Below, one piece after another: positions 44,214 to 55,339 of a DNA stretch of 64,000 nucleotides (within the stretch, counting starts at the first letter, position 1; the number at the start of each line of letters is the position of its first letter). Under the pieces are notes generated by a model. The model worked only from the letters and a program-made list of their open reading frames with translations, made no database searches and was not told the DNA's origin. A program made the translations under genes and the position numbers. Source of the stretch: Coprinellus micaceus. Lineage: Eukaryota; Basidiomycota; Agaricomycetes; Agaricales; Psathyrellaceae. The DNA is taken from positions 4,836,001 through 4,900,000 of the forward strand of contig OX596335.1 in assembly GCA_951394405.1 (NCBI GenBank). The letters run 5' to 3'.

Positions 44214-46094
44214 ATGACCTCCGCATCCCCCTTCTCCAGTTACCTCAAGACCAACGACGCGCCCTCAGCCCTCGAAGCGGACGGCATCGCCGCGCTGATC
44301 TCCGATCGCAGCGATGCAGCGAGCGGTATCCGTGCGAGGTTGGAACAATTAGCGAAGGAGGCGAAGGTCCTCCAAACCCAGCTCTCGCACCACACGTCCT
44401 ACATCTCCACACACAAATCCCTCCTCTCCCCCATCCGCCGCCTCCCCTCCTCCGCCCTCGCCCGAATCTTCCTCTTCGCCCGCTCCCACCACACTCGATT
44501 CTCCCCGATCGCCCTCAGCCACGTTTCTAAGCAGTGGCGGAAGCTCGCGTTGGAGACGCCCGAGCTGTGGACACGCGTGGGGGCGTACATCCGGGAACCC
44601 GGTGAGATCTTCGAGGAGGCCAAGGGAGGGGCGCATACGGTGGAGAGGGTATCGGCCTTTATCGAGCGGTCCGGGACGCTTGGCCTATCGATCGACGTGA
44701 CAGCGGACCCTGTCGAGGGTGCTTCGACCGAAGAGAGACTGGGCATCCACGCGGACCTCGCAGAGATTCTGGAACCCACTGCTTCCCGATGGACGAATCT
44801 CTACATCAACGTCCAGCCCGACTCCCCCCTCATGCGCCTGCTCCAGATTCCGGGAGCGAACGTCCCAGCGTTAGAGTCGCTGTCTGTCAACTTCGAGCCG
44901 CTGTTCAAACTCACTAAACAGGATAAAGGCGAGACCCCCACCCCAGAGCCCGAGGCGCCGCAGGTCGAGTCGATGATCAACGTCTGGGCAGCTCAATCAC
45001 TCACAGCGCTCTCGCTTCGAGACATGCCCTTGTCTGTCCTTGAAGCAAACGTCGCGCTCCAGGTAAACTGGTCTACTCTTACCTACCTTGACCTACGGAC
45101 GTCCGCACGCGCGCACCTCGCCCAGAGCCACGTCCTCCCTATCCTCGCGGCATGCACGAACCTCGTTGAGTGCTCTCTGACCATGTACGATCCCTATTAC
45201 GGCTACACTGGGGACGCCGAACCCGCACAGGAATGCGCTACACTCCACAACCTCCGTGTTCTTCACCTCCACGGATCCGAGGTGGTGATGAGGGGCCTGG
45301 CGGGCAAGCTCACTTTGCCTTCGCTCACAGTGCTCAGCACCCTCTTCGATACGACGTCGCACCCAGCGTCTGAAGACAAATCGGCTCTGGCTGAACTCCT
45401 CGATCGGTTCGGGCACCAGTTGCTTGAGGTGTCGTTTGACTACGTGACGCTCACGCAGGAGGCGTTGGGGTATTGCCTCGCGCGCTTGCCCAACGTCGTT
45501 CACCTCAAGATGATCGGGAGGGCGAGGATGATACTGTGGTCCTTCATGTCCCGAAGCGAGAAGGCTGGGCAATCTTCTGCTATCATCGACGATGACATTG
45601 TTGAGAGCCTTACTCCGAGCTTCAGTAGTAGTGGTACGGGCGAGGGTGAAGAGGGAGAGGCTGACGGGGAGGATGAAGGGGATGCAGATGGGGAGGGTGA
45701 GGAGAACGCCGGTAGCAGGGACGAAGGGGACGCTGAACGTGAGAGGGTCGTATGCCTATGCCCTAAACTCCAGCGACTCGAGTGTCATATGGGCTTCCAA
45801 GAACGAAGTGAAGCGGCGTTCGTCAAGCTCATCCTTGCACGGTCCGGGGACGGGACACAACTCGAGCTTCCGGGGGGTGTCAGTCGAATCGACAGTGTGT
45901 ACCTTGCGTACAACTATGAGAAGCCCGGGAAGAATTCGCAGGGGAGGGTGGATATTGTGGAGGAGGTCGAAGGGGGTGTTGGTGCGAGTGGGCTGGACGT
46001 TTATGTGGAGTATAAGAAGCTGTTTCCGTTGAAAGATACGGAGAGCTTGTTCCATGCGTTGAAGGCTTTAAGGGAGAAGGAGGTGGCAGAGTAG
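44214..46094 (+). CDS. F-box-like protein
   Basis: Single-exon gene of 626 aa with an ATG at 44214. It starts MTSASPFSSYL, then a coiled-coil-like region, the F-box-like motif (RRLPSSALARIFLFARS, LSHVSKQWRKLALETPELW at about residues 72-120), leucine-rich irregular repeats (LTYLDLRTS, LRVLHLHGSEVVMRGLAGKL) and, near residue 475, an acidic Gly/Glu/Asp tract before the conserved CLCPKLQRLECHMG block. It is the most complete member of the family whose other copies lie at 1-826 and 6008-7987 and whose remnants lie at 28890 and 33815. It is probably an SCF substrate receptor with unknown target. Confidence 0.85.
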   Translation: MTSASPFSSYLKTNDAPSALEADGIAALISDRSDAASGIRARLEQLAKEAKVLQTQLSHHTSYISTHKSLLSPIRRLPSSALARIFLFARSHHTRFSPIALSHVSKQWRKLALETPELWTRVGAYIREPGEIFEEAKGGAHTVERVSAFIERSGTLGLSIDVTADPVEGASTEERLGIHADLAEILEPTASRWTNLYINVQPDSPLMRLLQIPGANVPALESLSVNFEPLFKLTKQDKGETPTPEPEAPQVESMINVWAAQSLTALSLRDMPLSVLEANVALQVNWSTLTYLDLRTSARAHLAQSHVLPILAACTNLVECSLTMYDPYYGYTGDAEPAQECATLHNLRVLHLHGSEVVMRGLAGKLTLPSLTVLSTLFDTTSHPASEDKSALAELLDRFGHQLLEVSFDYVTLTQEALGYCLARLPNVVHLKMIGRARMILWSFMSRSEKAGQSSAIIDDDIVESLTPSFSSSGTGEGEEGEADGEDEGDADGEGEENAGSRDEGDAERERVVCLCPKLQRLECHMGFQERSEAAFVKLILARSGDGTQLELPGGVSRIDSVYLAYNYEKPGKNSQGRVDIVEEVEGGVGASGLDVYVEYKKLFPLKDTESLFHALKALREKEVAE

Positions 46095-46764
46095 AGGGGA
46101 GGGAGATGTTCGGGTGACTTGTGATTTTGTTCAATTGCCCATCATTATCGTTGCTTTCTTTTGTCGTTGTCGTTGTCGTGTCTCTGTACCTCGCTATATC
46201 GTGCTGTCAACATGTACCTTGCTATCGTGTTATACCCTTGCACTTTCCGATTCGCTACCACAAGTTCCCGCGCTATTGCCCAGCTATCCGTACCATCGCT
46301 CTAATCAAGGTAGCAAGGCACCCTTGGGGGTTCCTCGACCTAGGTTGGTTCCAATTCGATGATTTGGGGATCGGGGTGCCTGGGGTCGCCTTCATTGCCA
46401 ATGCCAAGAGAGGGATGGGGCCAGCCAATAGGGATGCGCTATGCGGTCGGGCCACCACGCCATGAAGGACACAGTGTCCTCTTAGTACCCCTCAATCTTT
46501 CTAGAACGCTAAGGTCGTCTTAAGAGGTTTCTTAGGCATATCATGGATGATGAAAGGAAGATAGCCTCTCCCTGAAGAAGACTGGCCGCCGTTGATGATC
46601 ATCTTGTATCCCTCCTCACACCGAATTTCAAAAATGGAAGCACGGAGATGGAAGAGCCTTGCCTTTGGCCCGATCGTAGAAGCTCAGAAGCCACCATGGG
46701 TTACCAAGAAGAAAGTGAATCGTAATTAAATGGTATTTCATGAATTCAATGGAGGTCGAGCAGC
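46095..46764. other. Spacer downstream of the F-box gene
   Basis: No gene or repeat that I can support. Confidence 0.4.
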
Positions 46765-46771
46765 CGTGACT

Positions 46772-47827
46772 CTCAGTAAAAAGGATAGTCAGGCCAAGTC
46801 AGCGCTAGTCAGAAAAAGCGACATTGGGCTGACTTCAGTCGGATGAAGTCAGGCATCAGTCTGCCTCAGTGCCGTACTCCCTCTGTAACATCACAAGTGG
46901 CCATCAAAACCCACAGGGAACCCTTCAAACCACGAATAATTCTCGCCCGTCTCCGGAGACTTGGAGTCCACATTATTGGTGCCGTTTGCGGCCTAGCTCT
47001 GGCATTTGATCAACGACCGGCCTGGGAATGACATTCGAACTCAATATTATGCCCAGCACTCTCGGTCGCTTTCGATTTACCTTCCTCCACTACCATTCTC
47101 CACCTCCGGCCTCCTCCAGCCCACATGAAGCTCCCGCCCAGTAGCTCCTTTGTTCTTTACCTCCCAGCTCTGTGCCTGAGAGAACCCAGCCCACACTACC
47201 TCCCTACGGATCCGCCCCACCTTAGTGCACCGAGCACCGTCGCCACGTCATAGGACCGCAGACCAGGTGAAGTGACCGTCCTCTCCCCTCTCTTGCCCAT
47301 GTTAACTCCTGTGCCCAGCCTCCACACACCACCGCTCACCTGCCTTCCTCAAATTTGTATTTATGGAATTTGTTTCTTTCAGCCAATGAGGCGGTGAGAT
47401 CTTCCTTCGCTTGTTCCTATATCCCTGGCGGCTAATTGCGACTCGCCTTTCCATAGGTACACCAACTCAGTAATCCCTAGACACCTGTTTTGATATCCCA
47501 ACACACCTCCACTTCATAGATAACTATAGCATGTGTACCCCTCCGTGTAGCAGTTTACCTTGCAAATATATGGGATTTCTCGCGCCATCTACGTGTCATC
47601 CTCGGGATTGAATTCTGAATAACAAGCGCCGACTACCATCTGACTAGAGCCCGACTAAATGGCAAACCACGCCGAGAAACAGGGCCGACCTGGGCTGACT
47701 TCTGCCTGACTATCGCAAAATTTCTAGTCAGGATTAACGACACGTTTCCTGCCCAAGTCAGCACGTCCAGAAATTCCGACTCTGATCCGACTATGTCATA
47801 CTTGGCCTGACTATTCTTTTTACTGAG
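46772..47827. mobile_element. 1.06-kb non-autonomous DNA transposon
   Basis: CTCAGTAAAAAGGATAGTCA plus GGCCAAGT at the left end matches the reverse complement of the right end at 27 of 28 positions. CGTGACT flanks both sides (46765-46771 and 47828-47834) as a 7-bp target duplication. AGTCAG and GACTGACT-type motifs are repeated inside both ends. There is no transposase. The interior holds only short frames. Confidence 0.88.
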
Positions 47828-47834
47828 CGTGACT

Positions 47835-49190
47835 AGCGCATAGAGCCGCGCTCTGCCCCTCGAGGCGAACGCGTCTGGCTGCACGTGCTACGCACGACCC
47901 CCTGATATCATTGGTGTCCTCAGGTAAGGTGAGACTCATCTCTCTTTCCCTTGAACGGTCACGACGAGGCGAAATCTCGCGCTACCCGCCCACCACTCCC
48001 CTTTCAATTATTAGGCCACTACAATACTGCTTGTACTACTACCTCGTGTACAAATATACCTCCGGGGATCAGCTGCCCCTCGAGGCGCCCATCCATCACC
48101 TGCTAGCACTTCCCGGCACTTGCTCTCTCGCTCGAATCTCCATTGGACAGCATACTTGAAGATGGAGATATATGCGAGCTAACACGTGCGCAGACTGAAG
48201 AAGAGATGTCAGAGTAGGCATTTCTCGGGAGGGGCGGCGGTGTGTTATCGGTATAGCGTCGAGGGCAAGGAGTGATATTGATCCCGTACACTGCTGTCAT
48301 CTACATCAGGTATCATAATCTAATCTAATCTGTAGTGACCCTGGCTGTGCTGGGCGCCTAATCGCCCTGGCACAACGGGAATATTGGTGACTGCTCGCCC
48401 CTGTGTGGCCCTGTGCAAACTCCCTAATTGCTAGAACCCGCAGGATAGCCTCTGTTCTGAGCATTCGCAATCCCTGCCATATTCAGCTCTTACTTTGGTC
48501 CTCCCACATTCTCGTGGCGTTTATAAGGCTTCTCTTTGTCTCCATGGTCGTTCACAGAGCTGCTGTATTTCCCAATTACGATGCTTAGCAGCGAACACCA
48601 CCTGGCCTATTGTGCTTAATCGGTGATACTGAGGGCTTTAATATTGCCACATTTACCGGGGTGATTATGAGTTGATAGAAGAGAAGTCGTTTCTCGGGGC
48701 CTGACCAAAGCGAACCCTTATTTCGTTCGGTCCTTCTAATCCAGCCATGGCTGTTAGATGTTTTGAACTTCCGAAAGGCTGTTGTAAGCCGGGTCAGCTT
48801 ACTACCCTTCCACTCATTGTCTGGTATTCAGAAACACTAGCATTTCTGGGTTGAATCTTTCCTTAACGGAATTGAGTGCTCATTTTGTGTCCAGACAGAC
48901 ACCAGGCTTGCATCCGTATATTGAGACAGCGCGTGTTCGCTACTTGGGGGGTTTCTCGAACATTCTTCATGGTTCGACGATCCTAGGAAGGTCGTGAGAG
49001 GGATTTCGCACTGCCGTAACCACCACATAGTAGCACCGGCGATCACCAATCGTAAGTGTAGGCTTCCTTTGCGAATCTGGACATTGCCCCTCTCAATGAA
49101 ACGACTCCGTGTAACCCCAGGTGCTTCGTTCCGTAATGTCAAATAGGAAGAATCGGATATGGATTCGCAACCCAACGTGCTTAAATAGAC
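47835..49190. other. Gene-poor spacer with a SINE-like repeat
   Basis: Contains the dispersed repeat copy at 48212-48374. Otherwise I see no coding region or other repeat. Confidence 0.5.
48212..48374. repeat. Dispersed ~200-bp SINE-like repeat, copy 3
   Basis: GGTATAGCGTCGAGGGCAAG, GATCCCG, three TCTAA units and a TGGGCGCCTAATCGCCCTGG end are shared with the copies at 29121 and 33457. The starting hairpin is truncated. Confidence 0.7.
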
Positions 49191-49199
49191 CTGGCAACC

Positions 49200-50944
49200 C
49201 CACCGAGCTTGTACTACCCATCAAAACAGGCCTTCCTCCCTGCCCTCTCAGACCAGACACCCTCACAGTCCTTCACAGTCGTTCAGCTTCGGATCTCAAA
49301 CTGGCAGGCCCATTCCATCCAGGGCTTGACCGGTACCCCCCCGCGCAGTACGGCGCTTACCCCTACGCAGGATGCAGCCCCACCCCCACTTTCAATAGTA
49401 AACACTCCCTTTCTCATGGATCGATCGGTAGAGGCTGATGTGGTGTCTGTTCGATAGTTAATATCACCATAAATGGGTCACAACAGGGCGTCCGCCACGC
49501 CGACCACCATCATGAGCGCTCTGGGCCGACCTACAACTACGACACCACAGCGAATGGCGGAAACATTGTGAATGGAACCCTCAATGGGGCTCAGCATCGT
49601 CGTGAGTCCTCGTGAAGTGCCTTTTGCTCCACTCCCTTTAATGTAAACCCGATAGACCGAGTCCCGCGGGCCCCCAAAACTGTCCAGTCTGGGCTCACAC
49701 CGGGCGACCGTCTCCCTCCTCCGGCTTCCACGCTTCCCTCCCCTCCCTTATCTCCTAGTGACCACCCACCCTTCGGCTCTCCCTGGGTCCAAAATGATCA
49801 GGAGCGCTCGCTACCCACAGTCCCGCAAGGCGTTCGACAACAATCACCTACGTTCCCGGACCCCGACTCCGGACCCCACCAACATCGACCCCTACAGCAC
49901 ATTTCCTGGTCTACAAAGCACGAGGAAAGACTGGGGTCGAAGGAACGTTCGAGAAATCTCTGGAGGGACCCTGTTCTACAAAGATTCCCGCCCCCGGCGT
50001 TTAATCCCTGGGCAACACAAGGGCAGCTGTCGCCAACCACATTCTCCCCTAGCCAGCACGCCACAGTTGCTGTGGAAAGGTCGAACAACGTTAACCGAGA
50101 GCCCAGCGGCCAGCTCATCCAGAAGGATACCCCACCAGGGAATCCCAGTGCGCACGAAACGGAGGGAGGGAACACCAAGCCTGGAAAGGAGAATAGGGGA
50201 AGGCGAGAGGATCACACTCATCCTTCCCCCGAGCTATCGACTTCTGAGTCTTCCACACACCGCCCCTGGTTGCAACATCGATCGCTAAAGCCGTTGGCAC
50301 CGAGAGATGTGTACGAGCAGATGGGTGTCCTGTGGGACGAGCAGAGTGGCCAATTTCGGGAAAGCGAGGCGGTGTTGAGGGTCACCCCAAAGCGGAATGA
50401 CATCTCGTATTCGGACCCTGATGAGAGCGAGGGTCTTACAGACTTGGACTCTGATGACGGTCGTGTGCTTGGATCACGGGGAGAGGAGCGGGGAAAGAAG
50501 GTTAAGCCAAGGCAGCAACCGTCTAGGCGATGGGAAGGGAACCCATTATTGAAAGAGGGTAACGCAACCTCAATCATGAGATCCAAAAATGCGCCACCCT
50601 TACCCCCATCCAACTTCAAGCCAGAGGGCGGTGATGGACAACGGGCAGTGGACATCGGAGACTGTCCGAGATCCACCGCGGCCCTCTCTGCGGGGTCGGT
50701 GAATCTCCTGCATTATAGAATCCAGGGTGAAACGGCATCTGTGCTTCATACGTCGCCAACTAGGTCCTCCCCAAACACTCGATTAGGCCCGTCGGGTTTG
50801 AATGAGCTGGGCCATGCGGATATCGACAACAGGGCCAATTCAGATGATTTTCTTGGCACCACAAACGGCGATGGGAAGAGGAAGCGGAAAAGTCTAGAGA
50901 ACGGGTGGGCGAGGAAGATATTTAGGAGGGCGCCGCCGAATTGA
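49200..50944 (+). CDS. Low-complexity protein, 5' end unresolved
   Basis: Three exons are supported by frame: about 49200-49439, 49487-49601 and 49656-50944, with introns of 47 and 54 nt. The last two exons have compatible phases and end at TGA after 467 codons. No ATG precedes exon 1 in its frame (a TAA lies near 49185), so an upstream exon must exist or the model is incomplete. Exon 2 contains YNYDTTANGGNIVNGTLNG, an Asn/Gly-rich segment. The long last exon is Pro/Ser/charged and probably disordered, with a basic C-terminus (GDGKRKRKSLE..ARKIFRRAPPN) suitable as a nuclear signal. I recognise no domain. Confidence 0.5.
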
Positions 50945-53900
50945 AGCGTACGGAGATTTCCTCAAGTGCGTTCCTTGATGTTATTCATGTAGCTGACTTC
51001 ATAGCAACACCAGTACATAGCTACTTCTATCCCGCTTGTACACCATGCGCGTTGTTCGCGGGTCTCACTGTAAGCATGGCCATGCTTGCGACACCGCGCC
51101 GTTATCTTATCTCGGTTATTTATACATATTTACCTGCGGCTTCGAGCATCCCTTTCAACATTCCTGCTCGACGCCTCGTCTTTCTCTCCTTACGTTCTCC
51201 TGTCTTTGTTCTCGACGAATACATGCTGGCCCTAGCAACATCTCCGGACCGACCTAGCGAATGCTGCATTCACAACAGCCTCACACTCGCCATCCAATTG
51301 TAGAGGCGCATTCCTGGTATATAGATCGTGCTGTTCTGTATCCCAAACGTCTAGATTGTGACCAGCGGTCCTCACAGGGAAAAGGCACACGATAGGTCAA
51401 TCCGTGCAACCAGGACCAAGTTATCAACGGCGCGACGTGTGGGGACACGAATTCAATCTGTCCAGGGCCCAGGCGGTGTCCGGACTTATAAAAAATATCT
51501 GTGCGTAAGGCCAATGGTTCCGAAAGTAGAACAGTACGCCTAAAACAGGTGGACAGTGCCCAGCCAGCGTCGCCCAGCGCACCAGCCTGACCAGCGAGCC
51601 CGCCCGAGTAGGTCCACTCTGGACTACTCCACCGGCTCTGAACAATCTCCGAGCCCGATTCACTACACTTGCCCAAGCTGCGCTGAGGCGCCATTACGCT
51701 GGCTTGTCCCCTCCAATCACTCCCATTCCTCCGAGATCACCTAGCAACACATCGCCCCACCCCTACGTCTATCTCAGGATCCCCGACGACGTTGACAGGC
51801 CACAATCCCAGGTCAAGCGTGCATTGTCCCAGAGGACCCGAGCCACCACGATGACCAACCCGAGGCTAGTCCCGCAGGGAGACGACACCCACCCCTGCTT
51901 CGTTGATACCGATTCTGAGAGTGTGTGTGGGGACGAGGCCAAGGTCGCCGAGGCTCATCAGGCTCAGGGCTCCGCTGAGTCTTCGTCGGGTTCAAGCGAC
52001 ACTACCGATTGAGCAACGCGCGGTAGCGAATGAAAGAAGGGGATGAGGATGACAGGCTGTACCGCTCTCAATGAAGGACGTAGAATGTAGATTTTATAGT
52101 GGAGACCTCTGCCCTCGCAATATGTCTTGTAGTGTCCCCCAGTAATGAACGAAGTTGTGTATTACAATAGCTCCCTCGATTAATATTCTCAGAGCATTGT
52201 CGAACGATTGGAGCACCGGGGCTACAGCATAAAGTCGGATCCAAAAGACGACGATGTCACAGACACGCCCACCGTACACACTATAACCACCACTCCAAGC
52301 CGTGAAACGAACCACCACACATGTCCCTCCAGTGCGCGAGCAACCGATGGTGTCACTATACCCCGTGCCTACCAACCGTATAACAACCCTTCCAGGCCCA
52401 CACGCCGCGCGTTTCCAACGCCTACAAGCCAAACCCACCGCAATCAACCCCCACTCTGCCGCTGGACAGGTACATTCGTGCCATCCCTCAAGTCCACACT
52501 CGACCCGATCGATAACTGGGACTTTTTTATTTATTTATTTATTTATTATCCCCCTCAGATGAATCGTCGGGGGGGTGTATTCGGTACATACACAAAAGAC
52601 GCACGATCGCATTGTCCCTGAGGGAGGCTACACCTAAACGACCCTCTCATCAGCCCTCTGTCCAAACCGCGGCCCGTGCCCGAAGGCAGGGGCAGTCACC
52701 TTTGTCCTTGCATGATCGCCGCAGCTTCCAACTGTCAGTTTCCCGCATATATGGTGTACGAGGTCGCCGCGTTCGCGGGCGCGGCCCTTCGCGTCCGGAT
52801 TTCAGAGGAGTTCCACCCCATTCTCCGGGGGTCGCGTTGGGTATCCACTTGATGTCGAGACGGCCGGAATGTCGAATGTTCAAATGAGTGACTTCGCCTG
52901 CCACTTTACCCTCCGATCTCTGCTCTCTCCCAGCTGTTCATACATGAGCTTACTCGGAAGAGCATTGGCTCGGTGCTCCCTCTCCCTTTCCCAACCCCCC
53001 AGTCAGCCAAATACTCCTAACCAGACTCGTCCCATCCCATCCCACTCCAATCGAGTTGATGCCCGTGGGTGTGAACCGGTTCAAGGAAAACGCGGCTACT
53101 GATCGGGCTGACGCCCTACCCAACAAAGCGACTCCACCAGGGCGGTTGCGCCCCCGAAGGGTCTGCGCGAAGCAGAGCAATGAGACGGGAAGGATAATGA
53201 GGCGGGCTACCAGGTATCACCCCAGGATACCATGCGAGTTCTTCAGGGCTTCAGCAAAGCAGGGTGGAGGCAACGCGACGATAACTGGGACTGGCGAGCC
53301 CTCGCAGGGTCGTCTCAGGGCGCATCGACATCAGAGAAAACCATAGTAACACGTCCAACCGAGCGTACCTCTGAATCGCTCCTACCCTGTCCGCAGGCCC
53401 CGAGAGTCATCGCCCCCCTTCGCCGCCACCCACCATCGACGCTTCATCCTCATCCAAAATCGAGGACCAGTCGAACCCCCAACCTCTTCCCTAACTTCAA
53501 ATACCCGGAACTCCCCCCCCCCAACCACACTACACCCCGTCTCCCGTCTCCCGTTCCCCGACTCACCAGCGCCACGACCTGCTGTCACTGGCCATCGTCA
53601 ACGGGGCTGCGCTTCCTCGGCGGACTCAGAAAGACGGCCGAAGATGGGTGTGCCTGTGAGGGGGGAGGAGGGGTGAGTCGATGGTCGTGCCGCCGACATC
53701 CCCTCGTGAAAGACCCAGGGAGAGCTGGGAGGATGACCGCATTCCCCGGACCTGCTGTCGTGTTTGAGGTAAGTGCGCGGGACGTGAACTAGCATGGGTT
53801 CACTACTATCTCGCTTGGCGGAATTCGTAAGCAGTCTAAGGTGAGAAGCTGCCTGTGAAGTAGTGGGGTGTCCGTCCGAGAACGAAGATCCATTCGACGA

Positions 53901-53990
53901 GGAACGAGGATTAAATGGGGTCCTGGTTCCGCCCGTCCGTCCGTCCGTCCACCTATACGTCAACCAAGCGTCCATGTCTCCCTCCCTCCT
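50945..53990. other. Gene-poor stretch with fragments and microsatellites
   Basis: Contents: an inverted partial copy of the SINE-like repeat at 51569-51634; a 103-codon frame at 51704-52012 with acidic/Ser-rich composition and no recognised domain; an (ATTT)n microsatellite at 52525-52548; and a (CCGT)n run at 53931-53950. Frames at 53232-53792 and 53598-54059 are Pro/Ser-rich and I could not join them into a gene. Confidence 0.45.
51569..51634. repeat. Dispersed SINE-like repeat, partial inverted copy
   Basis: The reverse complement reads GGTGGAGTAGTCCAGAGTGG, then ACCTACTCGGGCGGGCTC, the start of the repeat seen at 33457. Confidence 0.6.
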
Positions 53991-54009
53991 GCTAGTCCTG
54001 CCCATCGTC

Positions 54010-54980
54010 ACCTCGGTGGGGGAGACCGAATTCCCAATTCCAAGCGATCTGGAGCCCACCGAGCTGCGTTTCGAGCTCGGCGAGGTCGGATTAGACTTTC
54101 TCGTACTTACTCTTGAGGGTCTATAGGAGGAGTTGGGCGTGAGTATATGGGCGGAACAGATATGATAGGGGAAATAGGGGTATGGGTGAACGCAAAAGAG
54201 ATGGGCGAAGGTGGGGTCGACGGAAGCGGGGTATGGTGGGATGGACGTTCAAGTAGGGGAGGGATGTGACCGAATTGACGCAAGAGTGGTGGAGACGGAA
54301 GCGTGGAAGGCGGAGTAAAGCGTAAATCATAAAACGCAAAACGTACCTCGTACCGCTCCTCGAGCACCTCCTCCTCCTCCGTCCCAAAACCCAAGATCCG
54401 TCGTTCCCCCCCTTCTGCGGCGAGTCGTGCTGGTTGTGTTCTTTGAATCGAGGGTGTCAGCGAGAGGTCACTCGAAATTCAAAATGGGTGCCCAGGTGCG
54501 AGGGGGTTGGGGTGGAGACAGGGACATGCTTCGCCGGCCTTCCGCGCTCTCCTCCTTCGTCCAATGATCAATACCTCCACACAGGCCCACCCCTCCAACC
54601 TCGCTACCCTCCCTCTCGTGCCGCGCAATAGTACGCTTCGCATCGCGTAGCGAGCTCTCGGCGATTTCGGTGCGTTCGAAGGGGGCGTCGGAGAAGGGAA
54701 GGACGAAGAAGGGAGCGGAGGGAAGAAGAAGGAGGAGGAGAAGAACGACGGCGTTCAGGAATCAGGAAGTGGACAGCGGGGTGGACGTTGGTTGGCAGAT
54801 AACAACCATCGGCGTATATCAACGGGTCTCGCCCAGGGACCATCACACTTCAGCCTCCTCATGAGCAGCGATTTTGAGAGGGCTTGGGGTGAGGTTTGGG
54901 ATAAGAGCGGAGGTCTCCTCAGGCTTCGTCTAGGACGGCGATGTCCAACATGGATATGCCCGTGTCGGCGCTGAGATGCT
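54010..54980 (-). pseudogene. Remnant of a coiled-coil protein gene
   Basis: Several minus-strand pieces look like exons of one charged, helical protein: RDVEKHLSADTGISMLDIA (about 54924-54992), ERTEIAESSLRDAKRTIARH (about 54600-54680), GERRILGFGTEEEEVLEERY (about 54350-54420, ending at a GTACGT donor) and TLKSKYEKV, a stop, SDLAELETQLGG (about 54050-54123, after a CTATAG acceptor). The TAA in the last piece falls where the heptad pattern suggests a Gln codon. I cannot name the family. Confidence 0.4.
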
Positions 54981-54992
54981 TCTCGACGTCCC

Positions 54993-55339
54993 GTTTTGAT
55001 ATGGAGGGCGTCGAGACCCGTCCCCCGGTATGCTAGAGGCGTACTACGAATGAGGAACACGCATTGAGGAAGGAGAGGAAAGGACTCGATGTCGAGATGT
55101 GACGGAAGTGGCGGTTATGAGTTGAAGTTGATATCATCGGAGTTCGCTAGCCAATCGGGGTTGTCGGTTTGGCGTTGTTATGCTGCAACTTCCGCCGCAT
55201 CCGTTCTGATCATCCCGGAGTGACGCTTTTGCGCTCACACACTCCGAGTCGAGTCAAGGGGCTTGCTGCGGCCCACTCCTCTCTCGTGCAAGGGAAAAAA
55301 GGCAGACGGGTAGAAAGAGGTAGACGCAGAAGGAAAGGG
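54993..55339. other. Upstream region of the NOPCHAP1-like gene
   Basis: Contains the repeat at about 55185-55255 shared with 43741-43805. The coding frame is open upstream of 55340 to 55169, but its composition changes and the ATG at 55340 is the better start. Confidence 0.4.

Noticed and set aside
53232..53792. 186-codon frame
   Set aside because: It starts at a non-central position, changes composition repeatedly and shows no domain. It is probably decayed sequence.
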